From Solea solea (taxonomy: Eukaryota > Chordata > Actinopteri > Pleuronectiformes > Soleidae): 64,000 nucleotides of DNA. The notes below the pieces were generated by a model, which was not told the origin of the DNA, searched no databases, and saw only the letters and a program-made list of their open reading frames with translations. The translations under genes and the position numbers were made by a program. Positions 1 to 13,593 of this stretch are shown piece by piece (position 1 is the first letter of the stretch; each line of letters starts with the position of its first letter). The DNA lies in contig NC_081135.1 of the NCBI RefSeq assembly GCF_958295425.1, positions 23,506,180-23,570,179 of the forward strand. The letters are read 5' to 3'.

Positions 1-555
1 ACCTTGCTCAGGGGCACCTCAGCCCTTGACCCATGTCCCTGGATTCAAACTGGCAACCCTTGAGATAGTGAGATAAGAGAATTTCTATACCGCATTGTGT
101 ATATTTGTACATCATAATTAGCAATTTGCTAGCATCATTTATTATGGAATTATTTTAGATACTGTGAGGTAAATGCCAACTTTAATACCCCAGATTACAG
201 GTTTGCCATTGGTGACAAAAATGGCAGAATTTCAAGAGCATTTATAGCATAATATGAAGCAAGCATGAATCTATGTTTCTGACACAAATACAAACTTACA
301 GTATATTTCTCTTTCATTTTCACTGCAAGGTATGACCTTAAATACCAACTATGTAAATTCACAATGAGTTCTAGATTTAGGTGTTTTTAAAGAAATGGGA
401 AATATCTGTGCAAATCCTGTTTTCACTATATGTTACATGACATACATACATGTGCGTTTGCATTTTTGTGCTATATTTGTCTGTATGTGTTTACCTTGCT
501 GGAGGGGGTGTTCATACTTTCCAGGGTGTTCAGAGCTTCACACACTCGCTGTAGC

Positions 556-558
<3 letters not shown>

Positions 559-588
<30 letters not shown>
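559..588. repeat. (CA)n microsatellite
   Basis: Uninterrupted CA dinucleotide tract of about 29 bases. Confidence 0.95.
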
Positions 589-590
<2 letters not shown>

Positions 591-959
591 CACATCTGAC
601 CTAACAATCCACTCAACAGTAATTTATCTGTGTGATCCATCATTATCATGTTTTATTATGGCCACCTTTGGAGATATAATTCACAAATAGGCGCACGCTC
701 CACAGATGACAGTGAGGGAGAGGGATGTCCTTTACCTTCGTCCTCTGCCAGGAGCTTTCAGGAGTCTCCGCGGCCCTATATGCTAGAGACCAGACCCTGG
801 AATGGGCAGGGACACTGGGGATCTGGGGAGCAGGGGCATGCCCTGTTAGCCCACTGCATTATGGGCCAGCAGGACTCCCATTAAATGCCAGAGAGAAAGA
901 GAAAAACACCACAGCAACAGCAGAGCGTTGTCCGTGCCATGTCACATGACCACCTTTGT

Positions 960-1245
960 ATTCTATAGCCATAACTCACTGCCTGTGTGCAGGGATTGAT
1001 CCCGAGCTGGACACTCCCAGGAGAAGCCCTGGCACTCAGTGGAGTTTGATCCCACAGATTAATGCAATAGGGATTCCCGGTCCAGGTCTTTGTCTCTAGC
1101 CAAACACTTAACGTCCCCCGAATTTGTATCCAGTAAAGGTTGGGACCCATGTTTATTTGGGTAATGAATTGCTGTAATTAATGCACCTATTGATTCCCCC
1201 TCAGTGTCTTCTACAAAGGCCAGGCCGATTTCTAATTTAAAGGGA
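960..1245. promoter_or_regulatory. Candidate conserved non-coding element
   Basis: Non-repetitive block with several homeodomain-like cores: ATTAATGC near 1058, TAATGAAT near 1162 and TAATTAATGC near 1175. Low simple-sequence content and clustered TAAT words are typical of developmental enhancers. Conservation is inferred from composition only, not measured. Confidence 0.25.
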
Positions 1246-1734
1246 GTGGGGGTGTTAGCAAGAAGATGAGAGAAGGGGAGGAGAGAAAACCTCAGTATAG
1301 GCAAAACAATTGCACTATGTGCTTGAAGAATGAGGGTGTAATTGTTCGATGAATCATATTTGAATACTTTCAATTAAATATTTCAAGTTGAGGGCATTTG
1401 GTCTTTGTCCATGCCGTTATATCACTCTGGTTACCATCTTGTGTTGTAATAAAAATGTAAATCCTTGTAGGGCATCTGAGAGTCGAGTGGCATCTCAGTG
1501 GTTTGGTGTTCCAGTAATAACCACAATGCAATTCTCTCAGACGAACAGGCGTGAGTACATTAGCATAGTATTTTCCCCTGGAATTATTATTATTATTATA
1601 CTAATCTCCATCACTGCGTCCTATCAAAAATACTACATGCATTTACAAAAACTTTTACTGAACATGAAACAATGTCCTTTAAGGGCAGCGGATTTTACAG
1701 TAGAAAATTCAGTATTTTCTTTCAGGCTACATCA

Positions 1735-1747
1735 TGTGTGTATATGT

Positions 1748-1778
<31 letters not shown>

Positions 1779-1782
1779 GGGG
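1735..1782. repeat. (GT)n followed by an uninterrupted run of 21 G
   Basis: A TG/TATG dinucleotide tract runs directly into 21 consecutive G at 1762-1782. Pure G runs of this length are uncommon and hard to sequence accurately, so the exact length may be unreliable. Confidence 0.95.
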
Positions 1783-2697
1783 TACGTTAAGTGTGACTTT
1801 TCTTTTGTTGGACATGGCTCCTTTAAACACTGTTTATGTCCTTTCCCTTGCTGTGAGGCTGTGTGGCTGTGCCCTGTGTAAACACCTGGTCACTGCTGCT
1901 GTGGAGCGTCTGACCACAGAACAATGAACAGCCAGCTGGTCTATCTATTATTGTTTGTTGAGCTTCACCTCAAGAATTGTATTCACCCCCCTGTGAGTAA
2001 TTACAAGAAAATGAGCCTTTGACCTTTGATGTATATTGGAAAAAACTTTAAGTGCAATATTGTCAGTGTGTGTGTATTGATTGCAACTGCAATTACGGCT
2101 AAATACCTTGACAATCAGAGGTGGGTGGTTTCACTGTTTGAAAGATACCTGCTGCACTGCGATAAATTAAAGCGCAGACAACATTAACATGCCTCTCATC
2201 ATGAAGCAGTCCATTGTATTTCCGTTCTAGCTTACCATGACATGTGATATTTAAATGATGATGATATTGAAGGAGCGCAGTGATTGTGTAACAACAACGT
2301 AACCGAGCTAGTTCTTCAAGTCTCAGTTATTCATTGATAGCACACTTTAACTAAATGATAGGCAGCAGCTCACTCAGTTTTCACCATTCTAACAGTGATG
2401 ATGAAGAATGATTCATTCTACCCTCCAAGATTTTCTAAGAACCTATGGCATGCCTTATTAAAGGCAAAATAGGTAGAAGACTAATTAAGCAGACCAAATA
2501 GGAATGACGGCATGCCGAACTGCCAAAGCCAAGTAAGAGCTTGAAAAATGGCTCCTCTGTTATTTCAATTAATCAGTTGTATTTTGCTTAATTTTGTTTG
2601 ACGTTGGCAGAGGAAACGTCCTCTGGGAGTATCTGTCCTTTGACCACTAATGCTTTAGTAATTCTTCCATCAGTAGAATCCATGATTGAAACAATCA

Positions 2698-2772
2698 AGT
2701 GTGTGTGTGTCTGTGTGCGCGTGTGCGTGTGTGCAATGCATGTGCGTGTGTGCGTGCGTGCGTGTGTGTACT
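2698..2772. repeat. Imperfect (GT)n / (GTGC)n microsatellite
   Basis: Alternating purine-pyrimidine tract of GT with interspersed GC steps over about 75 bases. Confidence 0.9.
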
Positions 2773-2861
2773 TGTATGTATATCTTTGTGAGGACTGAGA
2801 ACTTAAAAACAATAGCAAGAAAGAATGTTTTGGGAAAGTGAAGGCAATTTGGCTGTTGTAC

Positions 2862-2908
2862 AAGAGTGTGTGTGTGCGAGTGTGTGTGAGAGAGAGAGAG
2901 AGAGAGAG
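2862..2908. repeat. (GT)n-(GA)n compound microsatellite
   Basis: A short GT tract joins a pure GA tract at about 2888-2908. Confidence 0.9.
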
Positions 2909-3229
2909 TTAGTGTTTATTTAGCCTTCATAAATACAGTGACCATTAGGAACCGAACAGCACAGCAGTCTGCGTCATCTGTCATTCAATCATCACTTCCC
3001 TCTCCTTCATTTTGCTTCCTCCAGTGTGGCAGTTGACTGCAGAGCCCACACAACTGAGAGGAGAACCTGATTAACCTTACAGTGACTCCAGAAGCATGTG
3101 ACCACCACTGCTTCCCTCCTCTCTAACCCACAGCCCAAGAAGATGTTGAACTTAACGTCTGCACCTCTACAGTGATGAATTAACAATAGAACATTCCAGT
3201 GCCCTAGTAATTACCACACACTTTGGACA

Positions 3230-3620
3230 TGGCTACATTTTTCAGCTCTGCCACACAGGTTTGTCGGTATTAGTGGCTTTCACCTGGAATCCTGGGGCTC
3301 TTTGCTCTTCCTAACTTTGTTTTCTCTGACGCAGATTAGATCTGCCACCCCATTACAGATTCATTTTCCTAATTTTTCATGTCTGCACCGCGCCCCATCT
3401 GCACAGGGCTGATAATTGTGGGGACCAGCCCTGGTGATTAACATCAGCAGAATTAATTACGCCCGCCATTAAGGCTCCAGGTTGCACACAATGATCAAGA
3501 GAAATTAACTTTCTCCCAGGCCCCTAAATCATCTCACCTTCAAGTGGAGTGATGGCAAAGAGACAGGCCTGGCGTCCTGGACTCTGCTCGGCACCTTCTT
3601 AACCAAACACGATGTGTGCA
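3230..3620. promoter_or_regulatory. Candidate conserved non-coding element (strongest in the desert)
   Basis: About 390 bases of complex, non-repetitive sequence with TAATTA-type and ATTAA homeodomain cores (3449-3475), CCATTA words, a CAGATTAGATC word and balanced base composition against an AT-rich background. There is no open frame. This is the texture of vertebrate developmental enhancers. Alignment to other fish is needed to confirm conservation. Confidence 0.35.
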
Positions 3621-5559
3621 TCCCACAACCGCACCAATTCCCACCAAGGAGATTATAGCCACAGCTGATGGTTATCAATTATGCTACCTTATGTGGTGGG
3701 ATGAGCGAGTGTTGTCCAGGGGCTGGTGACTAATGGACCCGTGTTAGAGTCACCCTGCAGCTGCAAACTGGGGAGCTGACTGTTTCTCTGGACAGGGACG
3801 ACCCGACAGATGCTGAGGGGGGATCAGTTCAATGGCCTGACACACGCAGGTATATATCTGCACATTGGAGCAGGGTGGCTGTGTGATTGTAGGTTAGCCA
3901 GAAACTGCATCCTAGGAATATGAGTTACATCTCAAGAGGAGTCCCAACTACAACAGGAGAAAAAAGGCTTTAAAAAACATTTTAAGACGTTATATTGTTA
4001 TTGTGTTGTGTTGCTTATACAGTAAGAGAGGGAGAGTGATGTGTTTGTAAGCTATGCTAATGGATCAGGCCTCATGCCCCTGCAGCGGGGGAACAGTGGT
4101 AATGTCAGGAGGAGATAAGCAAATTGCATCAGTATCATATTGACTTGTCAAGGTTAAGCAGCGTAAGCAAGGGGCGGAGTAAGAGGCAACAATTCCCCAT
4201 CCTTCTCACTCCCTCTTTGCCTGACCACTGAATAAGATGCATTAGAGGCAGAAGAAGAGCGTGAAGAAGTGAACATGAAACGATAGATGCTTTGAAGCAA
4301 CCCTTCTCCAACGTCCAAACACAGAGTCCGGTTGAGATAGCAATCACACAGAGCACACAACAGACACACGTTTGCATGGGCTGGATTTGGCTCTCTGCTC
4401 TCGTTTAGAATGATTTGATTTAGCTCCACAGGATCTAATTAAGCCCAGATCCAAACCTCTTTGGAGTTTCAGCAGCCATATTGTGAATGTCAGACTCTGA
4501 GAAATGGCCATGAGCGATCAAACCTGTGTATGTGTGTTTTTAGGAACTCACATCACAGTGATAGAATAATGGCTGTCAATGGATATATGGTAATAAAAAG
4601 TTGACGACCGTTACGCATAAGGAGCCGTATAAATTTTAATGACAGCAAATGTAACGTGTTGTAAAAATAATAACCAAAGCAGTAACAATTATGGCTTTGC
4701 CAAGTTAACTTGCTCAAAACAAGTACAAATGCAGTGGAAACAAAAAAAAAAAGAGTCCACCAGCTCTGCCCGAGGTTCATCCCAGGGTGATTGTCACAGC
4801 ACTTCCCTTTCCCTCTAATTAGCTATAGCAGTTTTGCTTGAATTCGGTGTATAATCCCCTAGATGAAGTACAGTCAGCATCTTTCCTGTTCCTAAAAGCA
4901 CGAGGTGCAGTATCATCAACTCCATCTTCACTCCAACTTTGCCTCTCGATGATTTAATAAGGTTAAAAGACTAGTCAGCAATTACCCCCTGCTCAGTGGA
5001 GGAGAAATCTCAAACACATTTGCATCAGAGTTGTAAACAAATGCCAGACACCATATCTACAAAGGAAGTGGCTATCTCTGCTTTTTACACCCCAGACCCA
5101 CAAGCGCTCTTTTTTCTCAGAGGCAAGAACAGGTTTTGTTAACAAGTTATTTTAGTTGTGATTGTCCGGGTGTTTGTGTATCCCAGAGCCTTGTAATGGT
5201 CAGGGTGAGACAGTCCAGAGAGTGTCATAGGGTGACATTTACTGCTTCTGCTGTGGGGAAACAGGTAAGCAGAGCACCATCTACAAAGTAAGTCCCCTTT
5301 GACACCAGCACTCTACAAATCAGGTCTGAAGGGCAGTCCAGAAGGGAGACACTGACACAGAGGTCCTTTAGAGTTTCAGCGTGGCCCAGGAATGTGGCAA
5401 AGCGAACGCAGCTGGGGTAGAACAACCAGACGTCTGGGATTTGTCTGGCACCATGTTTGCTCTTACTAACCTCATCTTCAGACAACTCCAGGGGAGAGAA
5501 GGGTCTGGCCAGTGCTTGTCCCAATAAGCTCACTCCGTATTACTGATGAAAGTTTCTAA

Positions 5560-5770
5560 CTAGGTTATTCTCTCCACAACAAGCAGCATGGGGGGCATCG
5601 ACTCTGTTGGAATTAGCCCTCCTAGTTGCTCTTATTAGATAATACTTCCTGTATTAGTAAGGCAGCCGTGATAGCGGGCAGATTTACAGCTCTCTGCGGC
5701 CGGCAGCTCACTTTTAACATGGGCCGTGTTAACTCTGCTCATTAAACAGAGGATGTCATCACTCCACGCC
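5560..5770. promoter_or_regulatory. Candidate conserved non-coding element
   Basis: Complex non-repetitive block with a GATAAT word, a GGCCGGC patch near 5698 and CATTAAAC near 5741. No open frame is supportable. Candidate by composition only. Confidence 0.22.
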
Positions 5771-7014
5771 ACTGCTGCATGTTACATGTCACACATATCC
5801 TCCACAGGCCGGCCCCTGTCCGCCTCCGTCCACGACATCCTCTAAATCTGTCATTGCCACCTGGACCAACATGTGACCACGGCCTCAGCTTCGCATTGTG
5901 CATGTGTTGGGCACATGTGGTGGGACACACACAGGTGTGTGTGAGTGGCACATATGACCATTACACCCCCACCCCCACAACTTCCTCCAGCTATTGTATG
6001 TGTGGACGGATGTGTGAGACAGCGGTCTGTCCATCCACATGGGGAGAGGTGTAGTTGTGACGCTCATTACAGAGCCAACTCTGTACATAGGCCAGATAAG
6101 CAGAACAGGACAAGATAAGGAAAGCGCAGTCTGATATTCTGATGTCACCACCAGAGAAACTGTATCCAGTCTCTCTCCTACAGTAACATTTACTCTGCTG
6201 TCCATCTGTGAAAAGGCACATTTCAATAAACCTTTTACTGCAACATTTTAGTTACAACCTGCTTGAATCTGCATGAAACAAGCATTCACTGTTAGATAAG
6301 TGTGCAATTTATAAAGATGACAAAATTCACATACAACATACAACTCAAAGGGCATTTTCTGGTTATTCTTTTCTTTTCTGGTGATCAAAATCAGGACTTA
6401 AATGCCATGAAAGCTAATCATGTAACATTTTACTTGCAAATTTCATGCATAATATAACTATTGTGGAAAAACAAATCTTAAAAAACGTTTTTATTTTGCA
6501 AATCTTATTACATGCACGTAAAATTTTATTTCATGGACAATTTACTTAAGAGAAGAGAAAGGGGGCTGATGGCAATGGACACACACGGTTCAACTTCATG
6601 CTTAAGGCTCCCTCCAAAGTTGTGTCTCAGCATTGCATGGGATTTTTCTGTATAGCTTCCACATACTGTATCTTTACACTGCTGCTCCCTCCGACAATGT
6701 CTGTCATTAAGAAAGCAACCTATAAAAGACTAATAAACGTCAGCACAATTACAGCAGCCAATGGTTTATTTATCTGACATAATTCAGTTTAGATTGACTC
6801 CATATTTTCCCCTGGTCACCCTGCAGTGGCTCGACTGGGACACAATGAAAGTGGCCACATGTGTGAAACATAAAGAATCATCTATTTAAAGTTGCATTCC
6901 ATTGAAAAAAGGCTTGATTCACACTTTGCTATGTGAATGTTTGGCATTAGTCGATCTGTTTGTTTGCAACATTGGCAGATGTTTAGAAGTTGGCTTAAAT
7001 CCTTAAAGCACAGT

Positions 7015-7265
7015 TTTTCCATATACCTTGATTAGATTATTTGTCCGAGACATAATTATTATGGGCATTGTATGATGGAAATTGCTCCCCGTAAGCCTAA
7101 GAATGTGCTGAAATGCATTGATAGTAATCATTTTTCTAACTGGATAAATACTGTGGAGGATTTGCCTGGGTCGACTTGCAAAATGACCCATGCCAGCACT
7201 GGCTATTATACTACATTAGTCACTGACTCCTGGGACTGTGCAGGCCTTATGGTTATTCTGGTGTA
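7015..7265. promoter_or_regulatory. Candidate conserved non-coding element
   Basis: Complex block between AT-rich flanks. The plus strand stays open for 64 codons (7072-7266), but the product resembles no protein I know and has no splice context. I treat it as non-coding. Confidence 0.2.
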
Positions 7266-7317
7266 AATGGAGAATCATCTAATTCAAAACATTACAGAAT
7301 GTGTTTACCCAACTGCT

Positions 7318-7353
7318 TGTGTGTGCGCGTGTGTGTTATGTGTGTGTGTGTGT
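7318..7353. repeat. (GT)n microsatellite
   Basis: Short interrupted GT tract. Confidence 0.85.
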
Positions 7354-8039
7354 ATTCATGTCTGTAAACCAATATTGGATCACCAGGTGCGAAGGTCATA
7401 ATTCAGCTGCTTCATAGTGATGCAGATAGTGTTTACAGTGTCCAAGTGGTGCCATTAGACATCATGTCTACAGAAATTTAGCCATTGCTTCTTGTCCAAT
7501 AAATTGCTCCTCTCATCATCAACAGTGCAATCATTCTCTGTGATAGTAAAGCACAGGGGAGGAAAGAGGACTCGGCCCTCCAAGATGGATGTGTGTTATT
7601 GTTTGTGGGATGACAGTGTGTTTGAATCAGATCCTCTGTGCTCTAATCCCAGGTAGAGCTCTTGAAGTGCTGAGTCAGTTACTGCTTCATCGATCCATCA
7701 CAGTGGGTTAGTAGTGGGCAGGTGTACTCCTCGGCTCCCGGGAGACCAAGGAAACACCTGCCCCGCACTGCTCGGGACTTCATCATCCCACCATTCCTTT
7801 GTCTCGTTCTGCTGGGAGCTCAACGTCGGGCCACAGAAAACTGTGAAAGCAGCACTTTTGTGGTCGTTTGTTGCCTGTACACAAAAATTAGGGGAAGGGA
7901 GAGATGGTTTTCCCTCGACTCCCACACCTGCCCCCTCCTTTTATTTCTCACCCAGGAAGAAGGGACAAGCACTCAATGGACCGCACAACAACTGAATTGA
8001 AGCTGCACATATCAGCTCTTTTAGCCGAGATGCAGGGTA

Positions 8040-8345
8040 GCACAAAAACGCTGTCCCCAAATCTTCATTTTATTAGACAATCCCTGCGTTATCAAAATGA
8101 ATACCCCTTTACAATAACTGCAGAGAACAATGACTTTGGAAGTACATTGAGAAAAAGCATAGTGGTTATTATTACATCTGAGAGCGGTGCACCAGTAAAG
8201 AGGTGAGAGTCTATGTTTCTCCTGCTGCAGGCAGTCAATTAGTGCCAGAGGGAAACAGCTCTCCTCTGTTGCTCTTCGCTGAGGAGCTGTAAATAACGGG
8301 TTTTATTACACTACACTATCTGCATCTCTTCTCTGGATATCAATA
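8040..8345. promoter_or_regulatory. Candidate conserved non-coding element
   Basis: Complex non-repetitive block of moderate GC content within an AT-rich stretch, including TCAATTAGTGCC near 8236 and TGTAAATAACG near 8289. Candidate only. Confidence 0.22.
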
Positions 8346-10142
8346 GGCCAATACTGAGGACTGTTCCCTATAATCACTCCTACTCCTATTTTACATTAAA
8401 AGCAGGATGGAAGTTCAAAGTTACCAGCTTCACATCACAGAATTTAGACTTTTTTTCTTCGCAATTGATGTCACAGAAATATGAATCATATCAATGCATT
8501 ATTCATTTTAAAAAGGGGGGTTTACCAAACAGGCAGGCTTTCACACTTTATTGCTCCCATATAGAGCATTTGGAGAAAACCTGTAATTATATCCATATAC
8601 AGGAAAAGGACAAATATCCACCAAACCCATCCTGAACTGCGTCTCATTTAAAACGCTTTGTCCTGCACCGCCTGTCTGACAGTATCAATACACAGTGTGA
8701 TGGCATCTATGTGTCAGACAAGAACAATTCAATGTTAAAAAAGCAAAACAAAGTGCCACCATTTTCATTTTGAGTTTATGTTGAGTTCAGGGGAAGAGGG
8801 ACACGACTAAATGATCATTCCTGCATGAAAAGTTATTTACCTCTATTACTTCGATTAGTTAAAAGAAATGGTATGACCTGTGTAACAGCAAATAAAAAAG
8901 GAGTGATATAAGAGTATAGCAATCCTACGTATATGGTACTTTTGTAATCCCATGTCTTCAGTACATGTGAATTCATAATGTCAGCTTGAAAGACAGTTTT
9001 TTGTCTAAAAGGCAATAAAACTGTAATGTAGTGAATATGTATTAAATGAATCAAAAGTGTTTACATGTATGCAAATTCAGAATCATTATAAACACACATT
9101 TTGGGACCAGCTATATATTTGTAAGTTAATTAAAGTCTATGATGAGTGATTTACAATATTTCTCATGGAGTTTCCTCTTTGAATATAACAAAGGACAATA
9201 ATATTGAACTCTGAAGCCCTCTTTTAATCATAATAATAAATCATTCTTGCTTTGTTGATGTCATGTCATGTTTTTGAGTTCTCTGATAGTCCATGTCCTC
9301 TTTCAACTCTCACTGTAAGTCTTACAACATTCCAGTGACAGGGAGATGAAAATGCAAGGCCACAGTAATCATCTTTAGCTCCTGTAAATTGAATGCTGAA
9401 TCTATTTATATTTGGTGTCTTTCACACCCAGCTTCCTTCATGCAAGTGAACAGGAAACAGATGCTAGGAATTGTTCTTTCCCCATATTCCTCTGAGAGAG
9501 ATTCTCGTCAACACCAACCTCTGAGATTGGCTTTGTACTTGCATGCGAAAAGGTAGTAGACAGTGACTAAATTGACTCTCTGGTTCCCCTGCTATGAATC
9601 TCCATTTCCTCAACATTTCCATTTGCGTATGTCCGTCTGCCCAAACCCTAGGTTATGGCAGGCCGGCTTCCCTAATGGAGTCACGGAGCCAAGTCTATGC
9701 TTTCTCAGGACAAGGTCAACCTCAACACCCCAGGCACCACGAGCAGTGGAGAATGGGGTTTGTGAGGAACATTAAAGTCATAAATAATATTTCAGTGACA
9801 ATTTTTAAGACAGAGTAAACACATGAGAGTTGTGTAACTTAAGAGCAAATAAAACCAGCTGCAATATTGTCTCCTGTAAATATCTCCTTGATCAGGTATA
9901 TACTGTATTTGTGACGCAACAGCTCATAGGCCAATAATAAAAATGGATTCTAACATAATGATATCAATTATGTAAACAAATAAAAACAAATATAATTAGG
10001 GCTTTGAAATGAGTGCATATAATCAAGAAGTGAGACGTGTGACACATGGGAAAAATAATGATTTAGTTTTGAGGAATATTGTTTGACATTTACAAGGTGA
10101 GATAATATGATGATGAAAGGCTCTTCTTCTCATGGACCATGG

Positions 10143-10157
10143 TGCCATCTAGAGGAC
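10143..10157 (-). promoter_or_regulatory. CTCF-like motif, reverse orientation
   Basis: On the minus strand this reads CCTCTAGATGGCACC, close to the CTCF core CCASYAGRKGGCRS. Orientation is leftward. Motif match by eye; no occupancy data. Confidence 0.5.
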
Positions 10158-10403
10158 ACTGACAACAAAGGGACAAAGAGGCTTAATATGGCCTATTGTA
10201 CAGGTCTGTGGTGGATTCTTTTTTGCTTTGTGCACATTGTAAGACCTGTGTATATATACGGAATAAATATTTAGGGTATTGTTTTTCATGGAAAGGTATT
10301 TTAATCTAGGGAGTATTAAGAGAAATGGGACAAAAGAAAACCTTGCCCTGCTCAGAAGTCTTTGTATGTATGGTCCTTGACACTGTGTGGAGCATTGTGA
10401 TAT

Positions 10404-10420
10404 GGTGCCACCTACTGTTG
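10404..10420 (-). promoter_or_regulatory. CTCF-like motif, reverse orientation
   Basis: On the minus strand this reads CAACAGTAGGTGGCACC, matching the AGGTGGCAC core of CTCF. It lies about 260 bases from a similar leftward motif at 10143. Confidence 0.5.
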
Positions 10421-13400
10421 GATCATTTCCTCTGTACCGTTGGTTGCTGTGGAGCATACGGTAAATAGGAACAATAATCATATTAATATAATCAAATTCA
10501 AGTAATACAAAGGTCAAAAGACTATAGCATTTTATAAGTGAGTGTGTATGTGTGTTTCCATACTCTGTGTTCCCACCTCCACCAGCTGAAAAGAATGAGG
10601 GGGGGAAAGGTCATATTCATGTCATCCCTCACCACACACATGATTTGCAGCCCTATGGTTCCTCCCTTACAAAGATTTACTGTACATTAAATTTTTGCTG
10701 ACATGGTACTCTTTAGTACCTTTTCTCAGATATATGGCAAACCATAATTTGGAGGTGTAAAATGGGTATAAAACCTGTATTAATTATTTAATCGCTGTTC
10801 TAAGTGCTTCCTTTTAGTCCACACCAGGATGACATCCCCCTCTATTTCAGGGGATCGTTATATCACTCACTTGTCAAAGAAAAAATTACAATTAAGTCCG
10901 AGATTGTATAGCTGTAGTATAAATCAGAACAAATCACGACTGTTTAATGAGTATCATCACTAATAATTTTATTCTTCTTTTTTACACCATTTGATGGAAA
11001 TTAACTGCTAATTGTATTTAAATCCCAATCCTCTTGCTCTGGACCTTTAGTTGAAGGCCTTCCAGCATATGTGAAAAAATACCTTAAAAAAAAAATACAT
11101 AGTGATAAAACAGAAGCTGACGCCATTTTAGAAACAAAAACACTTTTCACCAGTTTCTTAAAATGCTACTGGCAGAGAGCCACCGCAAGCACACAAAAAA
11201 GACACAAAAAAGAAATGTCCCTGGCAGGTAGCAGTGTGTGGGACCTGTAATATATCTTGGTGTCAGGGGGCAGTTAGGTACAAAGACTGGTGGATGTGAT
11301 CAACAACCAAACAAACATGTTGTCCTAAGGTCGGGGCGTGGAGGGGCACACAGATCATCCGTCAAACTGCATCTGTGAGAGGCTGATACTGAGTACTGTG
11401 TACTTTCAACACACTCGCTACACTCAGCTCTGCTTCTCCATCCCCAATTATGAGATTATTTATCTGGCACACAGCAAAGAACACAGGACATTGTGGTTCT
11501 TCGTGGTTGTGTGTGTTTGGGATATGAAAGTGTTTGATATATTTACTTAAGTATTGGGTCGGTTGGTGACCCAAATGAATACCAAAGACGCAAATACATG
11601 CTGTGTGTTTTTATTGTAAACTTGATCTCAATCATATTTCACATTTTAAACCATGCAATTGTAATAGGTTTTTAGATTACAAATTAAATTGCTATTTATT
11701 TTGAAAACCTACTCATATTGTATTCAAAATGTAGACCCCTCCTTCATTTTCATAATGATTTTTATGTTTCACGTTCAAGAATCAGCAATTATGTCACATC
11801 AATAATGGAGCAAAAATTCAACATTTTGTCTTTTTTAATGTAGTAAAGTAGAGATAGAAAATGGAAATATCTAAAGCTAACACCTTTGACGCAGTGATAT
11901 TAATTCAATAAATTCACTTTCATTTGAATTGAAAAAGGTACTTTACAATTAAATAGTGATTTATTAATTACAATACATACATTAATAAATCTGTTGTAGG
12001 GATTAAAAAAATATTTTTTCCCTCACCTTATGCCAGAAAAATAACCAGTTGTGACGACATTATTAGAAGTTAAAGAAGTTTGTTCATACATGATAATAAA
12101 TGGTGAACCTATCGGATACAAGTAATATAACTATGCTACGGTATCAGTGTCATCAGAGACCTGACACTTTCTAAAACATACGCGTAAAGAGAAGAAGAAA
12201 GGTAAAAGATTTGGGGTAAGTAGTTTTTATTACTTTTATTATATTGTGTATTCTAACCCTTGAAGGGATTGTAACTACTGATTATTTGATCCAAAACAAA
12301 CAAGAAAAACAAATGACATTTGGACAATATTTCTGACCATCTGCTGTACTTCAACAACAGAGGCTCGCATGAGCTTCAGATGCCAAGTGTGACAGTGGAG
12401 TCGCTGAGCAGGTGTTGGCTGCAAATGTACAGATAAAATACAGCTCGTAATTGTCAGCAGTGCCATCACCATCCTCAAACGGTCCAACAGGGTCCAATTT
12501 TCAAAGCGGGAGATGGTTTTTACATGGTCACACTTGACACGACATCAAAAATAGATTATTAAAATAATAAAGAAAATATGGCAATGGTAATATTACTGCT
12601 TTCGGTATCCTTTTTTCTAAGGATAACCCAGTGTATATGCTCTTAAGTGAAAACCTAACACATCTTTTACTCAATAGAAGTTACATCAAAGTAAAAAGAA
12701 AATGCTCTGAAAAAGTTGACATGACATGTGGTTATGATTTACTTTATTCTGCAGCTTCTGCTCAGATGTATACCAGAGCTGTTCGCCCACAAATTTATTT
12801 ATTATCTGTAACCAAATACAGTCACTGCAGTAGAATAAAAGGTGCAAAAAAAACAACAACTTGGCTCTTGAATGTGAACTATCGTCTGATCATAAATACA
12901 CATCAATATTATTGTCAGGAAAAACATTATCCTTTTATTGGGGCTGCGTTTTCCTCACACACTGTACAATAAAGTTAATGACAGACATTGTCTAAACCAT
13001 AAAGCAGTCATATATTTGGAGATGCTGGTCAGCTTCAACAAGGCTCAGTAGCAATGCTCATAGATCATACTTATCTAATCAAGTATACTTGTCAAAGAGA
13101 TCTAACTTCAACTGAAAACACAGATGTACGCCACATTTCCACAAATGCGGCTGATGACAGAGCGGTTCTGAGGATGTTAGCTCCGATGTATCATCGCTAA
13201 ATGTGCACAACATTCAAGAATGGAAAGTTAATGTGAGGGCATACTTACTATGACAGCAAATATTTGCCCTTTGACCTCAAAGTAGGATTATCAAGCCATG
13301 TAGGAAATGATCTCATAAAATTACTCTGACGAGTAATAGACACAATATTATTCAGGCTCATCATGTCTGCACCTGTCATCATGTATCCACGCGTTAGTGC

Positions 13401-13593
13401 CTTGTACCTATTTATATTTGATTATGGTCTTGACAATAAACCACACAGGGCTAACTCAAATTAAGGTGGATTACTGCCATGTCTCTCTTTTGAAAAATAG
13501 TTTCTTCTGCTGCTCATGAAAAAGGAAGGAAAATTACACACTTGACCTGATATTTCCACCTAAATTGTTTTCCCATACAAATGCATATTTTGG

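Noticed and set aside
1388..1927. 179-codon plus-strand frame
   Set aside because: It runs through the GT/poly(G) microsatellite and resembles no protein; no splice context.
5742..6226. Overlapping open frames on both strands near 5.7-6.2 kb
   Set aside because: Short, mutually overlapping, no family resemblance, no splice structure; chance openness in moderately GC-rich DNA.
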